From Bacteroidota bacterium (GTDB taxonomy: Bacteria; Bacteroidota; Rhodothermia; Rhodothermales; Rubricoccaceae): a DNA stretch of 9,443 nucleotides. Below the pieces are notes generated by a model. That model was not told the origin of the DNA and ran no database searches. It saw only the letters and a program-made list of their open reading frames with translations. Shown here piece by piece: positions 1 to 5,735 of this stretch. The translations under genes and the position numbers were made by a program. How positions within the stretch are numbered: position 1 is the stretch's first letter; every line of letters begins with the position of its first letter. The stretch is taken from the NCBI GenBank assembly GCA_022564455.1, contig JADFLK010000053.1:1-9443 (forward strand), written 5' to 3'.

Positions 1-272
1 TTACGCGACATTTTATGCGGCCAAAGCAGCTATTGCGCAAGCCGGAAAGGACGCACATACGCACAAGGGGCGTGCATACGACATTCAGCCGTATTCATGT
101 CCGCGACGGCACAGTTCCGACTGAAGTTGGCAAGCTGTTAAGCAGGCTCTTCGAACGGCGGAGAGAGGCTGACTACGACGATGGCGCAATGATCACCAAG
201 GCTCAATCTCACGAAGCACTCGGCCTTGCCCGCCAGTTCGTAGAGCACATCCAGAAGTTGCTTGATGGTTGA
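1..272 (+). pseudogene. HEPN-domain protein, C-terminal part, frameshifted and cut by the window edge
   Basis: The frame starting at base 2 reads YATFYAAKAAIAQAG and then THKG at 59-70. This is the usual core of small HEPN-domain (UPF0332-like) proteins. That frame soon hits a stop. The frame beginning at base 3 carries the rest of the same domain: VHTTF, then PTEVGKLLSRLFERRREADY, then a C-terminal helix up to the TGA at 270-272. Deleting one G from the GGGG run at 67-70 joins the two halves as THKGVHTTF, which fits the family. HEPN proteins of this kind are usually paired with a MNT nucleotidyltransferase in toxin-antitoxin modules. No partner lies in the window, so one could only be upstream. 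The 85-codon reading from the ATG at 15 is out of frame for its first 19 codons and is not a real start. The gene may be a decayed pseudogene, or the extra base may be a sequencing error. Confidence 0.72.
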
Positions 273-360
273 CGTAGGCGGTACGGAGTTCAGATAAACC
301 GCAGAGCTACGCGACGCCAGCGCGCAGATTGAGGGGGGATAGCGGCGTAAGCACGGTCCG
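273..360. other. short gene-free stretch after the HEPN fragment
   Basis: No convincing coding frame, hairpin or repeat is visible between the HEPN stop and the terminator of the opposite-strand gene. The two genes converge here. Confidence 0.5.
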
Positions 361-396
361 ACAAAAACGGCCCGCCGGACTGGGTCCAGCGGGCCT
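361..396 (-). terminator. Rho-independent terminator of the HEAT-repeat gene
   Basis: GGCCCGC at 369-375 pairs with GCGGGCC at 389-395. An inner GGA/TCC pairing extends the stem past one mismatch. On the minus strand the stem is followed by a T-rich tract, the complement of ACAAAAAC at 361-368. This is the standard layout for a terminator reading leftwards, about 25 bases after the stop codon of the minus-strand gene. Confidence 0.8.
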
Positions 397-419
397 GGTT
401 CAGAACCAATTCGCAGTGT

Positions 420-833
420 TCAACCGCGCTCATTGGCAATCGCCGCGTGGTACATCAGCGAAGCCATGTGGGCGTCACTTTCGAAACGGGCGCTGCGATA
501 CAGAAAATCAGCAATCCAGGCATCGTTCATTTTGCTGAGGGCGTTGAGCGCCGTCATGCGCACGCGCTCGTCTTTATTGTCGCGGAAGAGGCGAACCAAC
601 TCGAACCGAGCGTTACTGACATCAACACGCTCGCCGTAGACAACGATGTGTTGAAGGGCACTGAGTTGAAGTCCATCGTTGCCGCTCTTGAGAGCAACGA
701 CAAGATTCTCGCCGAACTGAACCCACGCGGCTTCATCTGAATCGTGAAGTGGTGGAACCAGATCGGGCGGGTCGGCGCGAACCGGAACGGCGAGAATGAG
801 CAACAGGGCAGAAAGAATGCAAATGCGTTTCAT
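420..833 (-). CDS. Small exported HEAT-repeat-like protein
   Basis: This is a 137-residue protein. Residues 1-20 (MKRICIL followed by a leucine-rich core ending PVRA) form a signal peptide with likely cleavage before DPP, so the mature protein is probably periplasmic. Residues 33-135 are helical and look like two to three HEAT-type helical pairs, for example GLQLSALQHIVVYGERVDV and DERVRMTALNALSKMNDAW. HEAT repeats mediate protein-protein contacts, and no enzymatic motif is visible. I chose the ATG at 831-833 over the ATG four codons upstream because GGAGGT lies four bases before it and because the signal peptide then starts cleanly with MKR. The gene stands alone, diverges from rpmE, and is followed by a strong terminator. 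Similar small secreted proteins seem common in Rhodothermota, but that is recall rather than a search. The function is unknown. Confidence 0.85.
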   Translation of the reverse strand: MKRICILSALLLILAVPVRADPPDLVPPLHDSDEAAWVQFGENLVVALKSGNDGLQLSALQHIVVYGERVDVSNARFELVRLFRDNKDERVRMTALNALSKMNDAWIADFLYRSARFESDAHMASLMYHAAIANERG

Positions 834-837
834 GGGG

Positions 838-843
838 ACCTCC
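838..843 (-). promoter_or_regulatory. Shine-Dalgarno site of the HEAT-repeat gene
   Basis: The minus strand reads GGAGGT followed by CCCC and then ATG. This is one of the few canonical ribosome-binding sites in the window. It decides the start at 833 rather than 845. Confidence 0.75.
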
Positions 844-906
844 ATAGTTGGCTGAAACGAGTTAGTGATGTGAACCGCTGCCTTGACGTGCCTCCCATCG
901 ATATAG

Positions 907-940
907 TTACATAGTGTAATTATTTATCTCTACATGCTAA
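907..940 (-). promoter_or_regulatory. Operator-like palindrome overlapping a possible promoter
   Basis: TTACA-TAG-TGTAA at 907-919 is a perfect 5-3-5 inverted repeat in an AT-rich stretch. On the minus strand a weak promoter could be formed by TTAGCA (complement of 935-940) and TACACT (complement of 913-918), 16 bases apart, so the palindrome would cover the -10 box. This is the geometry of a repressor site for the HEAT-repeat gene 75-85 bases downstream. The palindrome itself is plain in the sequence. The promoter is a weak match and the regulator is unknown. Confidence 0.35.
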
Positions 941-966
941 TTTACTAGCAGAGTCGTTACCCCCCG

Positions 967-1106
967 TTGACAACCACGCTGGTTGGATTCCACACGCTTT
1001 GTTCAATTGACCACGTGATCCGAAATCCCTAGTTTACGTGGCTCTTAGCGCCACACCAGTGGCCGATTCTGGCCCTCAGGCCTCTTTTGATAAGAAGGCA
1101 TCCGAA
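967..1106 (+). promoter_or_regulatory. Possible promoter and structured leader of rpmE
   Basis: TTGACA at 967-972 is a perfect -35 sequence, but no good -10 follows at 16-18 bases. CGCTTTG at 995-1001 only weakly resembles the Bacteroidota TAnnTTTG box. Downstream lie several short inverted repeats: CCACGT (1011-1016) with ACGTGG (1036-1041); GCCAC (1050-1054) with GTGGC (1059-1063); and GGCC (1071-1074) with GGCC (1079-1082). They end just before the AAGAAGG ribosome-binding site at 1092-1098. A leader used in autoregulation is plausible because rpmE leaders are known in several phyla. The structure here is only inferred by eye. Confidence 0.35.
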
Positions 1107-1337
1107 ATGAAAGAAGGCATCCATCCCGATTACAACTTCATGACCGTCAAGCTTGCTGACGGCACAACCTTTACGACGCGCTCCACGATGGGCGTCGAGC
1201 AGTACAACTCAGAAGTAGACTCGTCCAACCACCCGTTCTACACGGGCAAACGCACGATGGTGGACACCGCCGGCCGCGTTGAGAAGTTCCGCCGCCGCTA
1301 CGGAGGCGGAGACGAGACGGCCGACTCTGAGAAGTAA
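1107..1337 (+). CDS. rpmE: 50S ribosomal protein L31, cysteine-free form
   Basis: This is a 76-residue protein of the large ribosomal subunit. [11 protein letters not shown] at the N-terminus, RSTMG (25-29), HPFYTGK (42-48) and the tail [13 protein letters not shown] (55-67) are diagnostic of L31. The ATG at 1107 is supported by AAGAAGG (1092-1098) with an eight-base gap and by the family N-terminus. An in-frame GTG at 1038 would add 23 unrelated residues over the leader hairpins. The protein contains no cysteine at all, so it is the C-minus form that lacks the zinc ribbon. The C-terminal tail after residue 67 is acidic and variable. The gene is monocistronic, bounded by its leader and a terminator. 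Confidence 0.96.
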   Translation: MKEGIHPDYNFMTVKLADGTTFTTRSTMGVEQYNSEVDSSNHPFYTGKRTMVDTAGRVEKFRRRYGGGDETADSEK

Positions 1338-1360
1338 GCCCATCTCACAACCAGATCCCA

Positions 1361-1390
1361 GAGGCGGAGGGCGTGTGCTCTCCGCCTTTT
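1361..1390 (+). terminator. rpmE: Rho-independent terminator of rpmE
   Basis: GGCGGAG at 1363-1369 pairs perfectly with CTCCGCC at 1380-1386 across a ten-base loop. TTTT at 1387-1390 follows directly. It lies 23 bases after the rpmE stop and 7 bases before the end of the convergent dehydrogenase gene. Confidence 0.87.
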
Positions 1391-1397
1391 GCGTTGG

Positions 1398-2432
1398 TCA
1401 CGGCGCCAGCAGCACCTTTCCGATGTTCTTCCGGGCCTCGATGTAAGCGTGGGCGTCACCGGCTTGATCGAAGGGGAAGACGCGGTCTACGTGGGGCTGG
1501 ATGTCGCCGCGTTCGTAGTAACTAAGCAGTTTCCGTACCCAGTTCTGCATCTCGCCAATGTGGTTCCAGAGGTGCCCGAGGTTGACACCTAGCACACCCT
1601 GGTTTCGGTTCAGGAGGGACAGCGGGAGGAACCGCCTGAACGGTATCCGCATCCCTTCTCGCAAAAAGCCGAGCTTACCCTTCCCGGTCGCCACGGAGAA
1701 ACCGTAGACAGCCAGCCTACCTGTCGGCGCAAGGGCGTCAAAACTTTTCTTCCAATGGCCGCCGCCAATTGGATCGAGGATGAGATCAACTCCGCGCCCT
1801 CCGGTGATATCCATAACCTCCTTTACCCAATCGCCCGTTCTATAATCGATGGCATGGGCGTAACCCCGTTCACGTACGTAATCATGTTTGCCGGGCGAGG
1901 CCGTTCCGAACAGCTCAACGCCATAAATCTTGCCCAGATCGGCCGCAGCCGTGCCTACACCGCCCGCAGCGCCGTGGACGAGCACTTTCAGCCTCGTTCC
2001 TCCTAATTCCTGCGCGTGGCGTATGCCGCCCATTACCACCATCAGCTGAAAGGCCGTGAGGTAATTGACGGGGATGGCTGCGCCAATCTGGGCGCTCATG
2101 CCTTCCGGACGCTTGAAGACTCCAGTCTCAGAAGCCGCAACCATTGAGCTGTAGCCTCCGAACTTTGTCATCGCCATCACACGGTCGCCTTCGGAGAACC
2201 TTTTGACCCCCTCACCAACGCCGACAACGGACCCTGCAACCTCGTACCCAACGACAGCAGGTAGTTTGGGCGCGTCGGGGTACAGACCCTGCCGGGCGAG
2301 GATATCGGCGAAGTTGATTCCGGATGCCTCCACAGCGATGAGCACCTGGCCGGGGCCGGGCGTCGGATCAGGCGCTTCGCGGACTTCAAGGACGTCGGGC
2401 GCGCCGGTTTTCGGTATCCAGACTTGAATCAT
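1398..2432 (-). CDS. Zinc-free medium-chain dehydrogenase, VAT-1/quinone-oxidoreductase-like
   Basis: The 344-residue protein belongs to the medium-chain dehydrogenase/reductase superfamily, probably an NADPH-dependent quinone or enone reductase. The N-terminal catalytic domain (about 1-125) contains GINFADILARQGLYP (38-52) and VVGYEVAG (60-67), typical of the VAT-1/QOR branch. The Rossmann fold carries the nucleotide-binding loop HGAAGGVG (153-160), followed later by DPIGGGHW (220-227). No zinc-ligand cysteines are present, as expected for this branch. I chose the ATG at 2430-2432 because MIQVWIPKTGAPDVLEVREAP matches the usual family start. The frame stays open 24 codons upstream, but that stretch is translated tandem-repeat DNA (see 2433-2480) and is not family-like. 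No canonical ribosome-binding site is seen. The physiological substrate cannot be read from sequence. Confidence 0.9.
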   Translation of the reverse strand: MIQVWIPKTGAPDVLEVREAPDPTPGPGQVLIAVEASGINFADILARQGLYPDAPKLPAVVGYEVAGSVVGVGEGVKRFSEGDRVMAMTKFGGYSSMVAASETGVFKRPEGMSAQIGAAIPVNYLTAFQLMVVMGGIRHAQELGGTRLKVLVHGAAGGVGTAAADLGKIYGVELFGTASPGKHDYVRERGYAHAIDYRTGDWVKEVMDITGGRGVDLILDPIGGGHWKKSFDALAPTGRLAVYGFSVATGKGKLGFLREGMRIPFRRFLPLSLLNRNQGVLGVNLGHLWNHIGEMQNWVRKLLSYYERGDIQPHVDRVFPFDQAGDAHAYIEARKNIGKVLLAP

Positions 2433-2480
2433 GCTTGTGCTTTGGTCTTCGTGCTTCGATCTTCGATCTTGGTGCTTTGG
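2433..2480 (-). repeat. Degenerate 7-bp tandem array abutting the dehydrogenase start
   Basis: Read on the minus strand, six contiguous heptamers of consensus NCRAAGM (such as TCGAAGC, ACGAAGA and CCAAAGC) are followed by one six-base unit. The array ends exactly at the start codon. The unit boundaries keep a strict 7-base phase. A related array in the opposite orientation lies at 2677-2718. Confidence 0.8.
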
Positions 2481-2676
2481 ATCAGAATAACTTCTGAACG
2501 CCACGAGTCTGTCGGGCTTGAGAGAATTCTACCGCCGCGACGGTACGTCGGCCCATTGTTTTCGCTCTTTTCATTCCAACGCCCCACTATCCGGCTCGAA
2601 AAAATTATCCAACTTCCCCCCTCCCCTACCTAGGATGCCCTAAGTCCGGCAGACTACCAAGTCCAACACGCTGCCG
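2481..2676. promoter_or_regulatory. Divergent intergenic core between two heptamer arrays
   Basis: This region must contain the promoters of the dehydrogenase (leftward) and the nucleoside phosphorylase (rightward), if those genes are not otherwise transcribed. I see pyrimidine-rich tracts near 2550-2635 and no convincing -35/-10 pair, operator or small gene. Confidence 0.35.
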
Positions 2677-2718
2677 GCGAAGTACGAAGCACGAAGATCA
2701 AAGCACCAACTACGAAGC
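2677..2718 (+). repeat. Degenerate 7-bp tandem array just upstream of the nucleoside phosphorylase start
   Basis: Six contiguous heptamers with consensus NCRAAGN (such as GCGAAGT, ACGAAGC and TCAAAGC; one unit, ACCAACT, is more degenerate) end five bases before the TTG start at 2724. They are in register and of the same family as 2433-2480, but on the opposite strand. The two arrays therefore face outwards from the shared spacer and each reads in the same direction as its gene. The repeated GAAG could incidentally act as a weak ribosome-binding element. Confidence 0.8.
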
Positions 2719-2723
2719 TCCCC

Positions 2724-4058
2724 TTGAACCCCGTTTCACTCATTACGCGCAAACGCGACGGTGCAGCGCTGGCCGCCTCCGAAATCGCGGATCTCATCGC
2801 TGCCTACACGCGCGGCGACGTGCCCGACTACCAGATGGCGGCCTTCTTGATGGCAGCTTTTCTGAACGGGCTGGATACAGAGGAAGCCACGGCACTGACC
2901 AACGCGATGCTCCACTCGGGCGAGATACTCGACCTCTCCGACCTGCCCGGCATCAAGGTTGACAAGCACTCGACCGGCGGCGTGGGTGACAAGGTCTCGC
3001 TGATCCTTGCACCGCTCGTAGCGGCCTGTGGCGTACCGGTCCCGATGATTTCCGGGCGCGGCCTCGGCCACACCGGCGGCACGCTCGACAAGCTCGAAGC
3101 CATCCCCGGCTTCAACGTCAACCTGTCGATAGAGGAGTACCGGCGGCAACTGGAGCGCATCGGGGTCGTGATGATGGGCCAGACGGCGGAGATCGCACCG
3201 GCCGATCGGAAGCTCTATGCGCTGCGCGACGTAACGGCCACGGTCGAGTCCATCCCCCTCATCGCGGCGAGTATCATGTCCAAGAAGCTGGCGGAGGGCA
3301 TCGACGCGCTGGTTCTGGATGTAAAATCAGGATTGGGCGCGTTTATGAAAGAGGAAGACGACGCACGAAAACTCGCGGAGACACTCGTCGGCATTGGGCA
3401 ATCCGTCGGGAAGCCAACCGTCGCACTGTTGACCAACATGGACGCGCCGCTCGGGCGAGCCATCGGGAACTGGCCGGAAACCGCCGAGGCCATCCGAATC
3501 CTTCGCAACGAAATACCCGCCGGAGGTGCTGTGGACGACGTGCTGGACGTGACGCTGGCGCTTGCAGGCGAGATGATCTGTCTCGGAGGTGTCGCCGACT
3601 CCCCGGAAGCGGGCTTCGAGAAAGCCAAACACACGCTAGAAAGCGGCATCGCTTTCGAGAAGTGGGTGGAATTGGTGGAGACACAGGGCGGCGACATCGC
3701 GGTTCTGGATAATCCTGATTCCAGAGAAGGCTCTCAGCCCATTGCCGAGATCCCTGCGCCGGTATCCGGCTACGTCGCTGGAATTGACTCACTCGAACTG
3801 GGGCTCGCTTCCGTACGCCTCGGCGCAGGCCGCACAATAAAAGACGATGACGTGGACCCCATTGCGGGGTTCGTGCTTAACAAAAGCATTGGAAGCCCCG
3901 TAGAGGCCGGCGAACCGCTCGTTACGGCCTTCGCCTCCGACCCCTCACGGCTCGACACCGAGGCCGTCCAACGCGCGTTCACCATTGCCCCCGAGCCACC
4001 GCCTGTACCCCCATCTCGCCTCATCGGCCGGTTCGACGGTGTAAAATGGAGCAGTTGA
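2724..4058 (+). CDS. Pyrimidine-nucleoside / thymidine phosphorylase
   Basis: The 444-residue enzyme cleaves thymidine or uridine with phosphate to the base and (deoxy)ribose-1-phosphate, in cytosolic nucleoside salvage. KVDKHSTGGVGDK (78-90) and SGRGLGHTGGTLDKLEAIPGF (110-130) are the phosphate-binding and signature segments of the family. R168, S183 and K187 sit at the expected pyrimidine-contacting positions in ALRDV and SIMSKK. A C-terminal alpha/beta domain with PVSGYV and LGAGR (about 346-370) completes the fold, and the length is normal. The start is a TTG: MNPVSLITRKRDG matches the family N-terminus (usually MRxxxxIxxKRDG), and no in-frame ATG lies nearby. The family splits into deoA-type and the broader pyn/pdp-type, and I cannot separate them safely. 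The gene is followed after 91 bases by the PspA cluster on the same strand, without a visible terminator. Confidence 0.94.
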   Translation: MNPVSLITRKRDGAALAASEIADLIAAYTRGDVPDYQMAAFLMAAFLNGLDTEEATALTNAMLHSGEILDLSDLPGIKVDKHSTGGVGDKVSLILAPLVAACGVPVPMISGRGLGHTGGTLDKLEAIPGFNVNLSIEEYRRQLERIGVVMMGQTAEIAPADRKLYALRDVTATVESIPLIAASIMSKKLAEGIDALVLDVKSGLGAFMKEEDDARKLAETLVGIGQSVGKPTVALLTNMDAPLGRAIGNWPETAEAIRILRNEIPAGGAVDDVLDVTLALAGEMICLGGVADSPEAGFEKAKHTLESGIAFEKWVELVETQGGDIAVLDNPDSREGSQPIAEIPAPVSGYVAGIDSLELGLASVRLGAGRTIKDDDVDPIAGFVLNKSIGSPVEAGEPLVTAFASDPSRLDTEAVQRAFTIAPEPPPVPPSRLIGRFDGVKWSS

Positions 4059-4149
4059 CCGGCTCATTTCCTTAGATTCCAACTCTACATTCACCCGATG
4101 CGCGCTTCCGCCCTCTGCGTGGGCCTCGCCATCGACAATCAAACGTCCT

Positions 4150-4929
4150 ATGTCAATCTGGAAGCGATTCACTCGCCTCATCAAATCCATGTTCGGCGGC
4201 GCCATCTCCGCGATGGAAGATCCGCGCCTGATCCTTGAGGAGAACATGCGGGAACTGAACGATCAGGTTCCGAAGATGAACGAAAACATTGCGACGGTGA
4301 AAGCCAACGTGATGCTGCTGCAAAAGGAGCACCGACGCTACGAAGCCACGCAGAAAAGCCTCACGGCAAAGATCAAAGCGGCCATCCAGGCCGGCCGCGA
4401 CGACATTGCGCAACGCTACGCCGTGCAGTTGCAGGGTATGAAGGAAGCGCAGGAGCGCACGAAAGAGCAGCTTCGGTTTGCCGAGATGGCCTACGACAAG
4501 TCGCTGCAGGTGAAGAAGGCCTTTATGCGCGAGCGCGAAAAGAAGATCGGCGAGGCCAAGGAAGCCCTCCGCGCCCACGAGCGGGCCAAGTGGCAGGCCA
4601 AGATCGCCGACACGCTGGAGCAGTTTGAGGTTGCCGGCATCGACGCCACCCACGACGAGATGATCAGCCGCGTCAACGAGGAGGCGGCGAAGAACGAGGC
4701 TCGTATGGAGATGGCTCTCGATTCCATCGACACCGACGCGCTGAAGATCGAGGAGGATGCGCAGGAGATTCAGGCAGCCGAACTGGTCAAGCAGTTCAAG
4801 CTGGAGATGGGTCTCGCCGAGCCGGAGGAGATCTCCACCGTGCCGGAGCCGGAGCTACGCATCCCCGAAGGCGAACAAACCGGCGGCGACGCGGCACCCA
4901 GTCGGCGCGATCGGGAACGAACAGAATGA
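4150..4929 (+). CDS. pspA: PspA/IM30 family protein
   Basis: This is a 259-residue, almost entirely helical, highly charged protein. The start MSIWKRFTRLIKSMFGGAISAMEDP (1-25) is the amphipathic helix and the conserved entry of PspA/IM30 proteins, followed by LILEENMRELNDQV. The long hairpin coiled coil spans about 26-150 and includes the conserved GRDDIAQRYAVQL region (82-94). A second helical part runs from 150 to 222, and a flexible acidic and proline-rich tail ends in DRERTE. PspA proteins are peripheral inner-membrane proteins of the ESCRT-III superfamily that stabilise damaged membranes. Here the gene heads a cluster with a PspA-tail-like protein and a membrane coiled-coil protein, and no PspF or PspB/C is seen. 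The ATG is fixed by the family N-terminus, and no canonical ribosome-binding site precedes it. The tail after residue 222 is longer than in E. coli PspA (about 222 residues). Confidence 0.93.
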   Translation: MSIWKRFTRLIKSMFGGAISAMEDPRLILEENMRELNDQVPKMNENIATVKANVMLLQKEHRRYEATQKSLTAKIKAAIQAGRDDIAQRYAVQLQGMKEAQERTKEQLRFAEMAYDKSLQVKKAFMREREKKIGEAKEALRAHERAKWQAKIADTLEQFEVAGIDATHDEMISRVNEEAAKNEARMEMALDSIDTDALKIEEDAQEIQAAELVKQFKLEMGLAEPEEISTVPEPELRIPEGEQTGGDAAPSRRDRERTE

Positions 4930-4934
4930 GCCAA

Positions 4935-5005
4935 CTAGGTAGTTAGGGAGATAGCCAGGTAGGCGTTTCAACCCTATCTGGCTATCTCCCTACCTCGCTA
5001 CCTCC
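4935..5005 (+). repeat. Long stem-loop built from 4/8-bp repeats between pspA and the next gene
   Basis: TAGGGAGATAGCCAG at 4944-4958 is perfectly complementary to 4978-4992. GTAGG (4959-4963) pairs with CCTAT (4973-4977), giving a 20-bp stem with one G-T and a nine-base loop. AGGTAG (4937-4942) can pair further out with CTACCT (4998-5003). The right arm consists of four octamers of consensus CTAYCTSS (4974-5005). The left arm is a run of NNAG tetrads (4935-4962). The stem ends about 10 bases before the ATG at 5014. There is no T-tract, so it is not a simple terminator. Confidence 0.85.
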
Positions 5006-5013
5006 CTCTGCCC

Positions 5014-5508
5014 ATGTCCATGACCCCTGAAGAGTTTGAGCGGCTGAAGGAAGCCGAGAAAACGCACCTCCGCAAACTGAAGGCGCTGAAACAGCAGTAT
5101 CGGCAGGCTCAGCAAAAAAAGGGCATTCTAGATGCTCTGAAGGGGATTGTGCGGCCGGATCTCGATGACGTTCATGACGAAATGGTGGATCGGCTGACGA
5201 TGAAGAACATCGAGAGCGAGGCCCGGTTTGAGATTGCGCTGGAAAACGCCAACCTCACCGACGATGCGCTGGAGAGTGCGGCACGAGAGGAAGCCGAGCG
5301 CGAGGTTCTCCAGAAGGCACAAGCCGAAGCGCTTGTCCGTCGGATGAAAGCGGAAGTGGGTGGAGTGGTCGCACCGTCTTCCACCCAGACGAACACCCAT
5401 ACCGAGGGCAAAACCATTGGCCGTGCCCCAATTCCGGAGGAACCGGAGGCCGAATCCGACGAAACGCCGAGCCCTGCCAGGGGATCAAAAACCATTGGCC
5501 GCAGCTAG
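5014..5508 (+). CDS. PspA C-terminal-half-like coiled-coil protein
   Basis: This is a 164-residue soluble, charged, mostly helical protein. Residues 4-35 form a basic coiled coil. Residues 51-77 match PspA 165-191 from this cluster: HDEM then SEARFEIALE, against HDEM then NEARMEMALD, with identical spacing. EALVRRMKAEVG (105-116) matches AELVKQFKLEMG in PspA. The PspA N-terminal amphipathic helix and long hairpin are missing. The tail (117-164) is proline- and acid-rich and has two copies of KTIGR (133-137 and 159-163), the second one residue from the end. I do not know a named family. The context suggests a partner or regulator of the adjacent PspA. The start could be either ATG, at 5014 or 5020; nothing distinguishes them, and the first is used. 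Confidence 0.8.
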   Translation: MSMTPEEFERLKEAEKTHLRKLKALKQQYRQAQQKKGILDALKGIVRPDLDDVHDEMVDRLTMKNIESEARFEIALENANLTDDALESAAREEAEREVLQKAQAEALVRRMKAEVGGVVAPSSTQTNTHTEGKTIGRAPIPEEPEAESDETPSPARGSKTIGRS

Positions 5509-5735
5509 TTTCCCGGCTTCCGAATGAAGCGCATCCGATGAGGACGGCCCCTTGACGTAACCCCGCAGCCAAGAACGCGGTACACCACCTTTATGAGCCT
5601 GTCGAATCGCATCATCCTCCCCGCGTCGGTGTCTCTCGACCGATCTCTGCGTTGCCCCGCGGTACTGCGGGGCGTCTTGATATCAACCGAGGAGCACTCG
5701 CCTCGGCAACGGAACACATAATTCGACAGACTCAT
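5509..5735 (+). promoter_or_regulatory. Spacer with two hairpins before the membrane coiled-coil gene
   Basis: GCCCCGC (5654-5660) pairs with GCGGGGC (5667-5673) across a six-base loop, followed by only a few scattered T residues. A second hairpin, CCGAGG (5687-5692) with CCTCGG (5701-5706), comes 14 bases later. TTGACG at 5552-5557 and CATAAT at 5717-5722 are promoter-like singles without proper partners. The first hairpin could be a weak terminator for the upstream genes or part of a leader, so the third gene may have its own expression level. No coding frame of note is seen. Confidence 0.4.

Noticed and set aside
15..71. Apparent N-terminus (MRPKQLLRK...) of an 85-codon frame
   Set aside because: It is the wrong frame of the HEPN gene before the frameshift; the base-2 frame holds the recognisable HEPN sequence there.
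447..740. 97-codon plus-strand frame
   Set aside because: Antisense shadow of the HEAT-repeat gene, which has a signal peptide, ribosome-binding site and terminator.
1038..1106. GTG-started extension of L31
   Set aside because: The extra residues are not L31-like and cover leader hairpins; the ATG at 1107 has a ribosome-binding site.
2433..2504. 24-residue N-terminal extension of the dehydrogenase
   Set aside because: It translates the heptamer repeat array and its flank, and the family start lies at 2432.
3215..3697. 160-codon minus-strand frame, and others opposite the nucleoside phosphorylase
   Set aside because: Serine- and arginine-rich antisense shadows of a well-supported enzyme gene.
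4153..4653. 166-codon minus-strand frame opposite pspA
   Set aside because: Low-complexity leucine/histidine-rich shadow of the PspA helices.
5593..5721. Possible 42-codon leader peptide ATG...TAA ahead of the membrane coiled-coil gene
   Set aside because: No ribosome-binding site, crosses a GC hairpin, and has no recognisable composition or regulatory codons.
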